A stretch of 64,000 nt of DNA, from the NCBI GenBank assembly GCA_026014875.1, contig JAOZHO010000035.1, positions 62,001-126,000 of the forward strand, given 5' to 3'. Positions within the stretch are counted from its first letter, which is position 1, and each line of letters opens with the position of its first letter. A model generated the notes under the pieces. It was not told the DNA's origin and did not search any database. It saw only the letters and a list, made by a program, of their open reading frames with translations. The position numbers and the translations under genes are program-made. Source of the DNA: Candidatus Bathyarchaeota archaeon (lineage in GTDB: Archaea > Thermoproteota > Bathyarchaeia > TCS64). This document shows, one piece after another, positions 33,668 through 41,991 of the stretch.

Positions 33668-33940
33668 CTAAGAGTGGGGCGGGGCCTTGGGGTCTATGCA
33701 TATGTATGAGACGTTGTTCCCTCTGATGAAGACGTCGCCGTAGCTCGCGACGAGGCCATTCTGGTCATACTCTTTGGCTCCCTTGAGCATCATGTTCATG
33801 TACCCGTCCGCCCGGGTCATCCTGCCCCAGTACTCCCCCCGGTTCTTGAGGGTGACCGTGACGTTGTTTCCTACCGCCTTTATCAGGACGTTGAGTGGCT
33901 TCTTCCTTGGCTCCAAGCATAACACCTTTTGTAAGGACAT
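33668..33940 (-). CDS. LSm / archaeal Sm-like RNA-binding protein
   Basis: 90 residues. The Sm1 motif (KPLNVLIKAVGNNVTVTLKN, GRMTRADGYMNMML) and Sm2 motif (YGDVFIRGNNVSYICI) form the five-stranded fold that assembles into rings and binds U-rich RNA. The length is typical of archaeal LSm proteins. Confidence 0.9.
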   Translation of the reverse strand: MSLQKVLCLEPRKKPLNVLIKAVGNNVTVTLKNRGEYWGRMTRADGYMNMMLKGAKEYDQNGLVASYGDVFIRGNNVSYICIDPKAPPHS

Positions 33941-34004
33941 CTATTAGCCCATCAAATGCGTATAAAAGAGTTCTGAAATAGCGGTGCAATACTTCTAAAA
34001 ACGG

Positions 34005-34565
34005 TCATAGGTCTATGAAAGCCATCCAATCGTTGAGCCCGGAAGACTCTAGGATTACGAAAGATGAGAAGCTGCCCTCCTCCAGCAGCAACCTGAAAGA
34101 CTCTTTCGTGAACGCCTTCTTGAGGCCCGTGACGCCTACCTTAGCCCTACCGACCCTCTTCATCTCCAAGAGGGCTGACAGGGGATCTGGGATGTTCTGG
34201 AGGAGGGTAACCGAATAGACTTGATCACTGGAGGAGTCTCTGAAAGGAAGAGTCTCTGCATCCCCCAGGACCAGGTGAGATGATCCTTTTCCCCGAAGCC
34301 GGGAGAGAGCCGTGGAGATGAGGACTGCGGAAATGTCGAGACCGATAATCCTCGACTCAAGCCTCTCGGCTAGGAGCCCCGTGCCACAGCCGATGTCCAG
34401 GACTGTTTCGTCGGGTCCGGGGGTCATCGTTTTGAGTAGCGCGTCGTATTTCTCTCCCTGCTCATCGGAGTACCTGAGGTCGTAGATTCTGCCCCCTAGG
34501 GCGTCGTACTTGACTGCGACCTCGCGCTTATCAGGTTCCCCCATCGCTGAACCATTGTCTGTCAT
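34005..34565 (-). CDS. SAM-dependent methyltransferase, class I
   Basis: 186 residues with motif I LDIGCGTGLLAERL, motif II-like IIGLDIS, DAETLPFRDSSSDQV, and a post-motif VGVTGLKK. The substrate is unknown. Start candidates are ATG 34565 and ATG 34544; the TATA-like CATAAAAG adjoining palindrome copy 4 fits the latter. The palindrome sits on the promoter, so a factor bound there should affect this gene directly. Confidence 0.75.
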   Translation of the reverse strand: MTDNGSAMGEPDKREVAVKYDALGGRIYDLRYSDEQGEKYDALLKTMTPGPDETVLDIGCGTGLLAERLESRIIGLDISAVLISTALSRLRGKGSSHLVLGDAETLPFRDSSSDQVYSVTLLQNIPDPLSALLEMKRVGRAKVGVTGLKKAFTKESFRLLLEEGSFSSFVILESSGLNDWMAFIDL

Positions 34566-34576
34566 GATATAACCCT

Positions 34577-34604
34577 TTTATGTCTCGAAATTATGAGACA
34601 AAAA
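34577..34604. repeat. GTCTCAT palindrome, copy 4
   Basis: GTCTCGA, spacer AATT, ATGAGAC, with TTTAT and AAAAA flanks. It overlaps the core promoter of the methyltransferase gene, the closest promoter contact among the six copies. Confidence 0.7.
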
Positions 34605-34780
34605 GCCCTGGAAATGGTGGTTTTCCATGCTTATGCCTAATCGGATCCCCGGAATATCTTATGGATATGTTTTCTATACATTATTGGTAGAATGTGCTAT
34701 CCTCACCCGGATGCGAAAACAAACCAGCAGCCATTCTATTATCGTTTCGCGGGTAAATTGATATAGTATGAGGACCTTTT

Positions 34781-34834
34781 GGGCAGATAATATGTCCCAA
34801 ATTTCGAAGGTATATTATCTATAAGGCGTCGAAA
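34781..34834 (+). repeat. Composite intergenic element, copy 3
   Basis: GGGCA-N7-TGTCCC, then AAATTTCGAAGGTATATT, then ATCTATAAGGCGTCGAAA. Nearly identical to copy 2 over the central part. It points toward ilvD, which starts some 560 bp further on. Confidence 0.7.
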
Positions 34835-35163
34835 CACCTCTCGAAAGAATGACGTAAACTCGTTAAAAAAGGGAGTTAATTCATCAGTTATTTACATATA
34901 AGCGGGCTTAGATCGTTCGAGATAAAAAGGGCGATATTTCTCAGAGACAAAGATACTGGCCATAACTTGATCAATGGCTTTAGGGGTTCTGCTTGGTCTG
35001 GGTCGCGTGAGAAGCGATTTCAGTAGGCCCGGAACTTTGGTATCTTTGATTTTATACATGTAGCCTTGAAATTCGATGATTAGTTACATGGATATAATTC
35101 ATGACCAAATCTTCTGTGGTGGAATCAGTGGGATGATGTTCATGAAAATTGGTTTTCCCCCTC

Positions 35164-35188
35164 TTTTGTCTCGTCATTATGAGACAAA
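35164..35188. repeat. GTCTCAT palindrome, copy 5
   Basis: TTTGTCTC and GAGACAAA form perfect 8-bp arms around GTCATTAT; in the 7-4-7 register it reads GTCTCGT-CATT-ATGAGAC. It is preceded by CCCCTCT. It lies about 200 bp upstream of ilvD. Confidence 0.75.
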
Positions 35189-35237
35189 GGGAGGCGTTTT
35201 CAGCTCACTGATGGCCTGAACCCCTCCTGTTGAATTC

Positions 35238-35363
35238 TCAGAAGCTCCGGACCTCCGTGTCCTCCGGGATGTCTAGCTTATAGTCATCGTTCCCGGTGTT
35301 CCGGTCGAAGTGGACCCCGTAGTTGCGCGCGACGCATTTGAGTTTAACCTTTGGGAAACCCTT
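35238..35363 (-). pseudogene. Start-less small ORF antisense to the ilvD leader
   Basis: The minus-strand frame reads [20 protein letters not shown] and then [14 protein letters not shown] before a TGA at 35238-35240. The codons look protein-like, but the frame has no ATG, GTG or TTG before an upstream TAA. It could be a truncated gene, a gene with an unusual start, or carry a sequence error. The family is not recognised. Confidence 0.3.
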
Positions 35364-35390
35364 TTAGAGAACTCTGGTTCTCCTAGCCCT

Positions 35391-37112
35391 ATGGACTCTA
35401 AATTGTTGGAGAAGCCTCCCGCCCCGGCCGGGTCGTCCGGTGTCCGGGCTAGGAGTTCCAAGGTCTTCGACGGGGTGGAGAGGAGCGTCCACCGCAGCCT
35501 ACTCAAAGGGGTAGGCCTCTCCGACCACGACATCAGCAAGCCCCTCATTGCCGTGGTGAACTCGTGGAACGAGATCGTCCCCGGCCACATTCATCTGGAC
35601 AGCCTCGCCAAACATGTGAAGAAGGGGATAATCGAGGCAGGTGGGACGCCCTTGGAGTTCAACACCATCGGGGTCTGCGACGGCATCGCGATGGGCCACG
35701 AAGGGATGAAGATGAGCCTCCCCAGCCGGGAGCTCATCGCGGACTCGGTGGAGGTCATGGTGGAGAGCCACGGCTTCGACGCGATGGTCTGCCTCACCAC
35801 CTGTGACAAGATAGACCCCGGGATGATGATGGCCGCCGCGAGGATCGACGTCCCCACGATCTTCGTCCTCGGGGGCCCCATGGAGCCGGGGTGCCCCACG
35901 TGGGGCAAGTTCGAGGGGAAGACCATCACAGTCCAGGAGATGTTCATGGTCCCCGCCCTGGTAAAGTCGGGGGAGATCAGCGAGGAGGAGGCGAAATATC
36001 TCGAGGACATCTGCTGCACGGGCGCGGGTGCTTGCGGGGGGATGTTCACCGCGAACTCGATGCAGTGCCTCATAGAGGCCATCGGGATGACACTCCCTTA
36101 CATGGCCTCGGCCCCTGCGACGGGAGCTCACAGGATGAGGCTGGCTTACGAGTCTGGCAGGAGGATCATGGGGCTCCTCGAGGAGGGGGTGAAGCCCAGC
36201 GACATCCTCACCGAGACATCGTTCAGAAACGTCATCGCAGTGGACATGGCCCTGGGGGGCTCCACGAACACCGTGCTCCACCTCACCGCCATCGCCCACG
36301 AGGCGGGGATCAAGCTAGACCTAGACCTCTTCGACGAGATAAGCAGGGGGACGCCTCATCTCTGCAACATGGCCCCCGCGGGACCCTACAAGATCAACGA
36401 CCTCCATGACGCCGGGGGCATCCCCGCGGTCATCAAGGAACTCGGGGAACGTATAGACGGAAGCGTCCTAACGATTCAAGGCCCGCTGTCCGAGCGCCTC
36501 GTGAAAGCCCAGGTCATCGACCCGGAGGTCATCCATTCCGTGGCAGACCCAGTTCACGCCCAAGGGGGGATAGCCATCCTCAAGGGCAGCCTCGCCCCCG
36601 ACGCATCGGTCGCCAAGGTGGTGGCAATGAGCCCCAAGATGATGGAATTCGAGGGGAACGCCAAGGTCTACGACCGGGAGGAGGACGCAGTCGAGGCGAT
36701 CCACAGGGGCGAGATAGGCCCCGGGAACGTCGTGGTGATCCGCTACGAAGGCCCCCGGGGAGGCCCCGGGATGAGGGAGATGCTCGTCGCGACCAGCACC
36801 ATCGTGGGATACGGCCTAGAGGAGAGCGTGGCACTGATCACAGATGGGAGGTTCTCCGGGGCCACAGCCGGCCCATGCATAGGCCACATTTCCCCGGAGG
36901 CCTCTGCGGGGGGCCCCATCGGGCTCATCGAGGACGGAGACCGGATCATCATCAACGTGCCAGAGCGGAGGATCGATCTCGACGTCTCGGAGGAGGAGCT
37001 GGAGGCCCGAAGGAAGCACTGGAAGCCCCTGGAACCCAGGGTGAAGAAGGGCTACCTCGCCCGGTACGCCTCGATGGTCTCATCGGCGGACAAAGGGGCC
37101 ATCCTGGGATAG
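35391..37112 (+). CDS. ilvD: Dihydroxy-acid dehydratase
   Basis: Dehydrates 2,3-dihydroxy-3-methylbutanoate and its homologue in valine, leucine and isoleucine synthesis. 573 residues, standard length. The Fe-S ligands are in [11 protein letters not shown] and [16 protein letters not shown]; the [11 protein letters not shown] segment and the C-terminal [10 protein letters not shown] with GHISPEA complete the IlvD/Edd signature. The frame is open to 35310, but the ATG at 35391 (MDSKLLEK) is preferred. No other ilv gene is adjacent. Confidence 0.9.
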   Translation: MDSKLLEKPPAPAGSSGVRARSSKVFDGVERSVHRSLLKGVGLSDHDISKPLIAVVNSWNEIVPGHIHLDSLAKHVKKGIIEAGGTPLEFNTIGVCDGIAMGHEGMKMSLPSRELIADSVEVMVESHGFDAMVCLTTCDKIDPGMMMAAARIDVPTIFVLGGPMEPGCPTWGKFEGKTITVQEMFMVPALVKSGEISEEEAKYLEDICCTGAGACGGMFTANSMQCLIEAIGMTLPYMASAPATGAHRMRLAYESGRRIMGLLEEGVKPSDILTETSFRNVIAVDMALGGSTNTVLHLTAIAHEAGIKLDLDLFDEISRGTPHLCNMAPAGPYKINDLHDAGGIPAVIKELGERIDGSVLTIQGPLSERLVKAQVIDPEVIHSVADPVHAQGGIAILKGSLAPDASVAKVVAMSPKMMEFEGNAKVYDREEDAVEAIHRGEIGPGNVVVIRYEGPRGGPGMREMLVATSTIVGYGLEESVALITDGRFSGATAGPCIGHISPEASAGGPIGLIEDGDRIIINVPERRIDLDVSEEELEARRKHWKPLEPRVKKGYLARYASMVSSADKGAILG

Positions 37113-37215
37113 CCTGGTCGCTGTGAGACCACCTTTTTTCTCTCGTCCTGGGATGATCTAAAATAGGTTCAGCGTCGATGAGAGATGCGACCGCATCAGG
37201 GTGAATTGGGCGTTC

Positions 37216-38400
37216 ATGTCTGAGGATTCAGGAAACGAGAGCCTCCGGGGAGTAATCGCGCTCTGCATCACGATATTCTTCATCGATGCCGCAAACGCCT
37301 CCTCGATCCCCCTCTACCCCTTCTTCGCCCGGAGCCTCGGGGCTTCGGTGGCCCTCATAGGGGCCTTGGCGTCGTCGACGGGGTTGACCATGGTTCTGTT
37401 ATCGATCCCCCTCGGGTCATTGTCCGATCGTCTGGGGAGGAAGAGGATAATGCAGTTAGGGATAGCGTGTTTCATCGTGGCTCCTCTACTTTACACATTC
37501 GCATCGGAGCCCCTCCATCTGCTTCCGGCGAGGATAGTCTTGGGAGTGGCGATGGGCTCCACATTCAGCATCGGCTTCGTGTATGTCACCGAGATCGCTC
37601 CCAAGAACCGGCGGGGGCTCGCCCAGGGATTATATCTCACCTCCATGGGGGCGGGGTTCACCGTCGGGCCGCTCGTCGGGGGCTTCGCCGCCAAGGCGGT
37701 GGGCTACTCCTCGGCGTTCTATCTCACCGCGGGCCTCGCGGCCTGCGGGTTCATCGCGCTCCTCTTCGCCCCGGAGAAGAAGATTGATTTCACCCTGCCG
37801 GCTCGTAGCCCGTTTGAGGGGTTCAGGGGGCTCATCGGGAATCCAAGGCTCCTCTCTGCGGGGGTCGCCAATTTCTTCAACTCCATGATCTTCAACACCG
37901 TCATGATCTTCTTCCCACTCTACGGGATATCCATAGGCCTCGACGAGCCCCAGGTTGGCATGGGGCTCACTGTACGCGGGCTGGCCTCTACGGTGACGCG
38001 GATCCCAGCAGGGATGGCGATGTCCCGGCTGGGGGCGCTGAAAATGATGGCCTTCGGGTTAGGGGCCTCCGCAATGATGATTCTGGCCATCCCGGCTTTC
38101 GACGCCCTCGTTCTTTTGAGCGTGATCCTAGGTTTGCAGGGGATATTTTACGGGATCTATCTGACCTCGGCGAACACGTTTGTCACTGAGGTCGCCCCCG
38201 AGGGGATGGAGGGGGCCTCCATGGGGGTATTCTCCACATTCTCCAACGTCAGCGGGATCGTCAGCCCTATCGTCCTTGGGCTGGTGGCTGAGGCCTGGGG
38301 GATAGGCGCCACGTTTAGGGTCTCCTTCGGCCTCGCCGTCGTGGGGCTTGTGATCTTGAGCGTCTTCTCGAGGATGAAAGCCGGGCCTCGATCTCCTTAA
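37216..38400 (+). CDS. Major facilitator superfamily transporter
   Basis: 394 residues with about 12 hydrophobic segments in two halves. The loop 2-3 signature GSLSDRLGRKRIM and FSIGFVYVTEIAPKNRRGLAQG in the middle are MFS hallmarks; the second half repeats them weakly. The ATG at 37216 is favoured over GTG at 37201. It is followed 37 bp downstream by kynureninase, so kynurenine, tryptophan or a related compound is a possible substrate (inference). Confidence 0.8.
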   Translation: MSEDSGNESLRGVIALCITIFFIDAANASSIPLYPFFARSLGASVALIGALASSTGLTMVLLSIPLGSLSDRLGRKRIMQLGIACFIVAPLLYTFASEPLHLLPARIVLGVAMGSTFSIGFVYVTEIAPKNRRGLAQGLYLTSMGAGFTVGPLVGGFAAKAVGYSSAFYLTAGLAACGFIALLFAPEKKIDFTLPARSPFEGFRGLIGNPRLLSAGVANFFNSMIFNTVMIFFPLYGISIGLDEPQVGMGLTVRGLASTVTRIPAGMAMSRLGALKMMAFGLGASAMMILAIPAFDALVLLSVILGLQGIFYGIYLTSANTFVTEVAPEGMEGASMGVFSTFSNVSGIVSPIVLGLVAEAWGIGATFRVSFGLAVVGLVILSVFSRMKAGPRSP

Positions 38401-38437
38401 AATCTCTCCGGGCAGGTGATTATCGGAGTCTCCACAC

Positions 38438-39721
38438 ATGGTATTCGAGCTAGGAATGGATTACGCGCTCCGGATGGACGCCGAGGACCCCCTCGCCTCA
38501 TTCAAGGACAAGTTCTACCACCTCCCCGGGATTATCTACATGGACGGCAACTCCCTGGGGCTCCTCTCAAGGGACGCCGAGGCGAGCCTCTTGGCGCTCC
38601 TCGAGGAGTGGAAGACCCTCGGGATCGGGGGCTGGGCAGGGGCCAGGATTCCCTGGATCACATACGCCGAGAGGCTGGGGGAGATGCAGGCGGGGATGGT
38701 GGGGGCGGAGCCCGGGGAGGTCGTGGTCTGCGGAGGGACAACAGTCAACCTCCACGCCCTCGTCGCCACGTTCTACGAACCCCAAGGGGCGAGAAAGAAG
38801 ATCCTGGCGGACGAACTCAACTTCCCCAGCGACCTCTACGCCCTGGCGTCCCAGATCAAGCTGAGAGGGGGCGACCCGAATGAGGACCTCGTTCTCGTGG
38901 AGAGCCGGGATGGGCGGACCATCGAGGAGGACGACGTCGTGGAGGCGATGACGGACGAGATCGCCCTCATCCTCCTGCCCAGCGTCTACTACAAGAGCGG
39001 CCAGCTCCTGGACATGGGGAGGCTCACCAGGGAAGCGATGAAGCGGGATATTCTCATTGGATTTGACTGCAGCCACTCCGTCGGGGTCATCCCCCACCGC
39101 TTCGACGAGTGGGGCATCGACTTCGCTTTCTGGTGCAATTACAAATATGTTAATGGCGGTCCGGGCTCAACTGGAAGCGTATACGTTAACAAGCGGCATT
39201 TCGGGAAGACGCCGGGCTTGGCCGGCTGGTTCGGGAACAACAGGTCCACCATGTTCGATATGTCCAACGAGTTCGACCCCGCAGAGGACGCGAGCGCATG
39301 GCAGATAGGGACCACGACGATGCTGAGCACGGCCCCATTGGAGGGCGCATTAGGGATGATAAACGAAGCGGGGATCGAGGCGATCCGGGAGAAATCCACG
39401 AAAATAACCTCCTACCTGATGTATCTTATCGACGAAACCCTCAGCAATGCGCCCTACAGCTTCTCCATCGGGACCCCGAGGCAGCCCGAGAGGAGGGGCG
39501 GCCACGTCGGCGTGGAGCACCTGGAAGCCTGGAGGGTGGCCGAGGCCCTCAAAGCCCGAGGGGTGATACCTGACTTTAGGCCTCCCAACGTGATACGGCT
39601 GGCCCCCATCCCCCTCTACACGAGCTACCTAGATGTGTGGAACGTGGTTCAGCATCTCAAGGCCGTCATCGACAACGGCGAGCATGAAGCCTTCTCCCAT
39701 GAGAGGAGCACCGTCACCTGA
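38438..39721 (+). CDS. kynU: Kynureninase
   Basis: A PLP enzyme of 427 residues that cleaves kynurenine or 3-hydroxykynurenine to (hydroxy)anthranilate and alanine. It has MDGNSLGLLSRDA near the N-terminus, CGGTTVNLHALVATFY, the Asp in IGFDCSHSVGVIPH, the cofactor Lys236 in FWCNYKYVNGGPGS and WFGNNRSTMFDM. The neighbouring M20 amidohydrolase could supply deformylation or decarbamoylation, but no tryptophan dioxygenase is in view. Confidence 0.85.
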   Translation: MVFELGMDYALRMDAEDPLASFKDKFYHLPGIIYMDGNSLGLLSRDAEASLLALLEEWKTLGIGGWAGARIPWITYAERLGEMQAGMVGAEPGEVVVCGGTTVNLHALVATFYEPQGARKKILADELNFPSDLYALASQIKLRGGDPNEDLVLVESRDGRTIEEDDVVEAMTDEIALILLPSVYYKSGQLLDMGRLTREAMKRDILIGFDCSHSVGVIPHRFDEWGIDFAFWCNYKYVNGGPGSTGSVYVNKRHFGKTPGLAGWFGNNRSTMFDMSNEFDPAEDASAWQIGTTTMLSTAPLEGALGMINEAGIEAIREKSTKITSYLMYLIDETLSNAPYSFSIGTPRQPERRGGHVGVEHLEAWRVAEALKARGVIPDFRPPNVIRLAPIPLYTSYLDVWNVVQHLKAVIDNGEHEAFSHERSTVT

Positions 39722-39792
39722 GGGCATGGGGAAGGTTTTGACCGCTTGGAGCAGCAGGGGGCCCATGATCAGTAGAAGAGCCTGTTCTCATT

Positions 39793-41091
39793 TCAGGCGT
39801 TGAGGAGCGCCCATGCGAGGAGCTTGGTGCCCAGTAGTAGATCGTCGAGGTCGATGGACTCGTCGGGGTTGTGGCTCCCATTCTCGTTTCTGATGAAGAT
39901 CATGGCGGAGGGGATCCCATTGAGGCTGAATTCGACGGCGTCGTGGCCCCCACCGCTGATGATGTCGGTGCGGTTGATCCCGAGTCTTCCGCAGCCCCGG
40001 TGGAGTGTCTCCCTCATACCGGGGTCCATGATGGCGGGCTTTGTACGGGAGTATTTGCCCAGCCGGAACTCTACGCAGTGCTTGGCCCCTAGCTCCTCCC
40101 CGAGACACGGCATATAGCGCCCCATGGATTCCAGGACTTGTTCCTCGATGCTCCGGACGTCGATGCTGAAGAAGGTCTCCCCGGCCACCTTGGTGATGGC
40201 GTGGAGCTCGGGGTTGGTGAAGAGCTTCCCTGTGGAGTAGACCATGTCGCGGCTCTCGGCGTCCACCTCCCTCCTCTTCGTATCCATTCTGTTGATGAAC
40301 TCTGCGGTGGCGTTGACGGCGTCGCGGCGGTGCTCGTGGGGGACGCCTCCGCTGTGGGTGTATTCCCCGATGCAGGCGGCGCTCCTGCATCTGATGTTGC
40401 CCCGGATGCCCTCGACGACTCCCACGGGGGTGTCACGGGATGTGAGGATGGGGCCCTGCTCTATGTGGAGCTCCAAGAAGCCCTTGATCCTCCGATCCGC
40501 GAGATGGGGTTCCTTTGCGACGGCCTCAGGGTTCATTCCTCTGTCGAGGAAGTGTTCGGCGAGGCTGCGGCCGTCCCTGACATGTATGGCTGTTTCGAGC
40601 TCCTCTGGGGAGAGTCTCCCGAGGGCGGCCCTGCTGCCGATGTGGCCCCTGTGGTGTCCCTTGTACCATCCGCTGGCCTCTTCCGCACGGCAGGCCATTA
40701 GGATGATGTCTTGGGGTGGCGTGATCCCTGCGTCCTTGATGCTTGTGAGGGCTGTGAGGCTGGCTACGACCCCGGCGGCTCCATCATAGTTTCCGGCGCG
40801 GGGCTGGGAGTCGAGGTGGGATCCGGTCATGAGGGTTTGGGCGTCTCTGTCGGAGCCGGGGAGGCGGATGTAGGTGTTATGGGCGATGTCTGTGTAGACG
40901 TCTAAGCCGAGGCTGGTCGCCTTCTTACTGAGCAGTTCGTGTGCGAAGTCCTCTCCTGGTCCATAGGACTCTCTGGTTATCCCTTCATGGTCTCCCGTCT
41001 TGGTCTCCAATTCGTTGAGGAAGTCGTCTGCGAGGGCCATGTTTCTCTCCACAAGTTCGATGACTTTGAAGATAGGGTCGTGTTGGTTCAT
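39793..41091 (-). CDS. M20-family amidohydrolase (N-carbamoyl-amino-acid hydrolase / allantoate amidohydrolase type)
   Basis: 432 residues. Metal ligands are visible in TGSHLDSQP, NYDGAAGV, CRAEEASGW, LELHIEQGPIL and SGGGHDAVEF. The IEQGP and GEYTHSGGVPHEHRRDAVNA segments, with a dimerisation lid, are typical of the HyuC/AllC branch, which hydrolyses N-carbamoyl amino acids, ureidoglycolate precursors or similar amides. It converges on kynU with a 71-bp gap. Confidence 0.8.
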   Translation of the reverse strand: MNQHDPIFKVIELVERNMALADDFLNELETKTGDHEGITRESYGPGEDFAHELLSKKATSLGLDVYTDIAHNTYIRLPGSDRDAQTLMTGSHLDSQPRAGNYDGAAGVVASLTALTSIKDAGITPPQDIILMACRAEEASGWYKGHHRGHIGSRAALGRLSPEELETAIHVRDGRSLAEHFLDRGMNPEAVAKEPHLADRRIKGFLELHIEQGPILTSRDTPVGVVEGIRGNIRCRSAACIGEYTHSGGVPHEHRRDAVNATAEFINRMDTKRREVDAESRDMVYSTGKLFTNPELHAITKVAGETFFSIDVRSIEEQVLESMGRYMPCLGEELGAKHCVEFRLGKYSRTKPAIMDPGMRETLHRGCGRLGINRTDIISGGGHDAVEFSLNGIPSAMIFIRNENGSHNPDESIDLDDLLLGTKLLAWALLNA

Positions 41092-41154
41092 GCTCCTCCC
41101 TTATCGGTAGTACTAGTAAAAGTCCTCCGGGTCGTTTGCTATGCGCGCTCTACC

Positions 41155-41280
41155 CTTCTGTTTTTTTTAGGGTGGGTTTTGGTTTGTTTTTGGGGGTTTT
41201 TTGGGTGTTTGGGTTTGTTTTCTGTTTGCTTTTGGGTGTTGTTTGGTACTGTATAGCTATGTTTAGCTAACGGTTTGCTT
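41155..41280. other. G/T-rich tract related to the one near 6 kb
   Basis: The plus strand is almost purely G and T for about 100 bp, with long T-runs, and ends in TACTGTATAGCTA and GGTTTGCTTGA. The tract near 6 kb ends in TACTGAATAGCTA and GGTTTGCTCGA at the same relative place (about 6233-6258). Both lie near T-arm-like sequences. Confidence 0.5.
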
Positions 41281-41315
41281 GATGGGATGGAGGGTTGTTT
41301 TCTCTGAGGATGGTT

Positions 41316-41333
41316 CGGTGGGATTCGGACCCA
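41316..41333 (-). other. tRNA T-arm-like sequence, minus strand
   Basis: Read on the minus strand, TGGG, TCCGAAT, CCCA forms a 4-bp T-stem with a near-canonical loop. No complete tRNA fits around it; its surroundings are the G/T-rich tract and the VOC gene promoter. Confidence 0.25.
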
Positions 41334-41335
41334 TG

Positions 41336-41346
41336 TGTATAAATTA
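41336..41346 (+). promoter_or_regulatory. TATA box of the VOC gene
   Basis: GTGTATAAATT is centred about 27 bp before the ATG at 41368, so the transcript should be leaderless. Confidence 0.65.
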
Positions 41347-41367
41347 TGGACGGTGATTGCTTGAGAC

Positions 41368-41784
41368 ATGATGTTTAACAAGCTCATTCCGGAGCTGTCC
41401 GTGGCATGTGTTGATAAGAGTCTTGAGTTTTATGTGGGGGTTCTTGGTTTCGTGATCGAGTATTCCCGACCTGAGGAGGGGTTTTGCTTCTTGTCGCTTG
41501 AGGGTTCTCAGATTATGATTGAGGAGATCAATGACAACTGGTGGACGGGTGAGCTTGAGCACCCGTTTGGGAGGGGGATAAACTTCCAGATCGAGGTGAG
41601 TGATGTGTCTGTTCTCGTTGATAGTCTTGTTGAGGCGGGTGTAGCTCTATTCCGTCCCGTAGGCGAGAGATGGTACAGGGGCGATGATACTGAGTTTGGT
41701 CAGATCGAGTTCCTCGTGCAGGACCCTGATGGATACCTGCTGAGATTTACTCAAGATATCGGAGAGAGAAAACGGCGGGAATAG
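41368..41784 (+). CDS. Glyoxalase/bleomycin-resistance (VOC) superfamily protein
   Basis: 138 residues with two beta-alpha-beta-beta-beta modules: IPELSVACVDKSLEFYVGVLGFVIEY in the first half and INFQIEVSDVSVLVDSLVEAG plus FLVQDPDGYLLRFTQ in the second. This is the size of bleomycin-binding and glyoxalase I-like proteins; metal ligands are not clear enough to assign an enzyme. Two tandem ATG codons start the gene directly behind a TATA box. Confidence 0.8.
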   Translation: MMFNKLIPELSVACVDKSLEFYVGVLGFVIEYSRPEEGFCFLSLEGSQIMIEEINDNWWTGELEHPFGRGINFQIEVSDVSVLVDSLVEAGVALFRPVGERWYRGDDTEFGQIEFLVQDPDGYLLRFTQDIGERKRRE

Positions 41785-41788
41785 GCGC

Positions 41789-41807
41789 GGGCTCAGTGTG
41801 ATTCGAA
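41789..41807 (-). other. tRNA T-arm-like sequence, minus strand
   Basis: On the minus strand this reads GGGGTTCGAATCACACT, matching GGGGTTCGAATCTCACT at 6099-6115 in 16 of 17 bases. Stem pairing is poor and no full tRNA is present. Confidence 0.3.
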
Positions 41808-41895
41808 CCCCACCACCCCGATCCCATTCAAGGCAAAAAACGCTTATCATATGCTACCACTCATACCGACACCCGCCCGCAAGCATAAAACCCCC

Positions 41896-41923
41896 TTTTC
41901 GTCTCATAAACATGAGACAAAAA
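41896..41923. repeat. GTCTCAT palindrome, copy 6
   Basis: GTCTCAT (41901-41907), spacer AAAC, ATGAGAC (41912-41918), with TTTTC and AAAAA flanks. Perfect arms, nearly the same as copy 3. It lies about 70-90 bp upstream of the lhr start. Confidence 0.8.
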
Positions 41924-41991
41924 CAGCCCTGAAGGTCTCTTAGACATGGTTTTTATTCAACACATACAGATAAGACTAGCTGGGCTCCCAT

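Larger units (their letters stand above)
34605..35237. other. Long intergenic region with composite element 3 and palindrome 5
   Basis: More than 600 bp with no credible protein gene between the methyltransferase and ilvD. It holds the third composite element (34781-34834) and palindrome copy 5 (35164-35188). Between them lie a purine-rich GTTAAAAAAGGGAG and AT-rich spacer. An untranslated RNA started at the composite element is possible. Confidence 0.5.

Noticed and set aside
41140-41180. A tRNA on the minus strand (GGGTAGAGCGCG resembles a D-arm)
   Set aside because: The anticodon stem, T-arm and acceptor strand cannot be completed around it.
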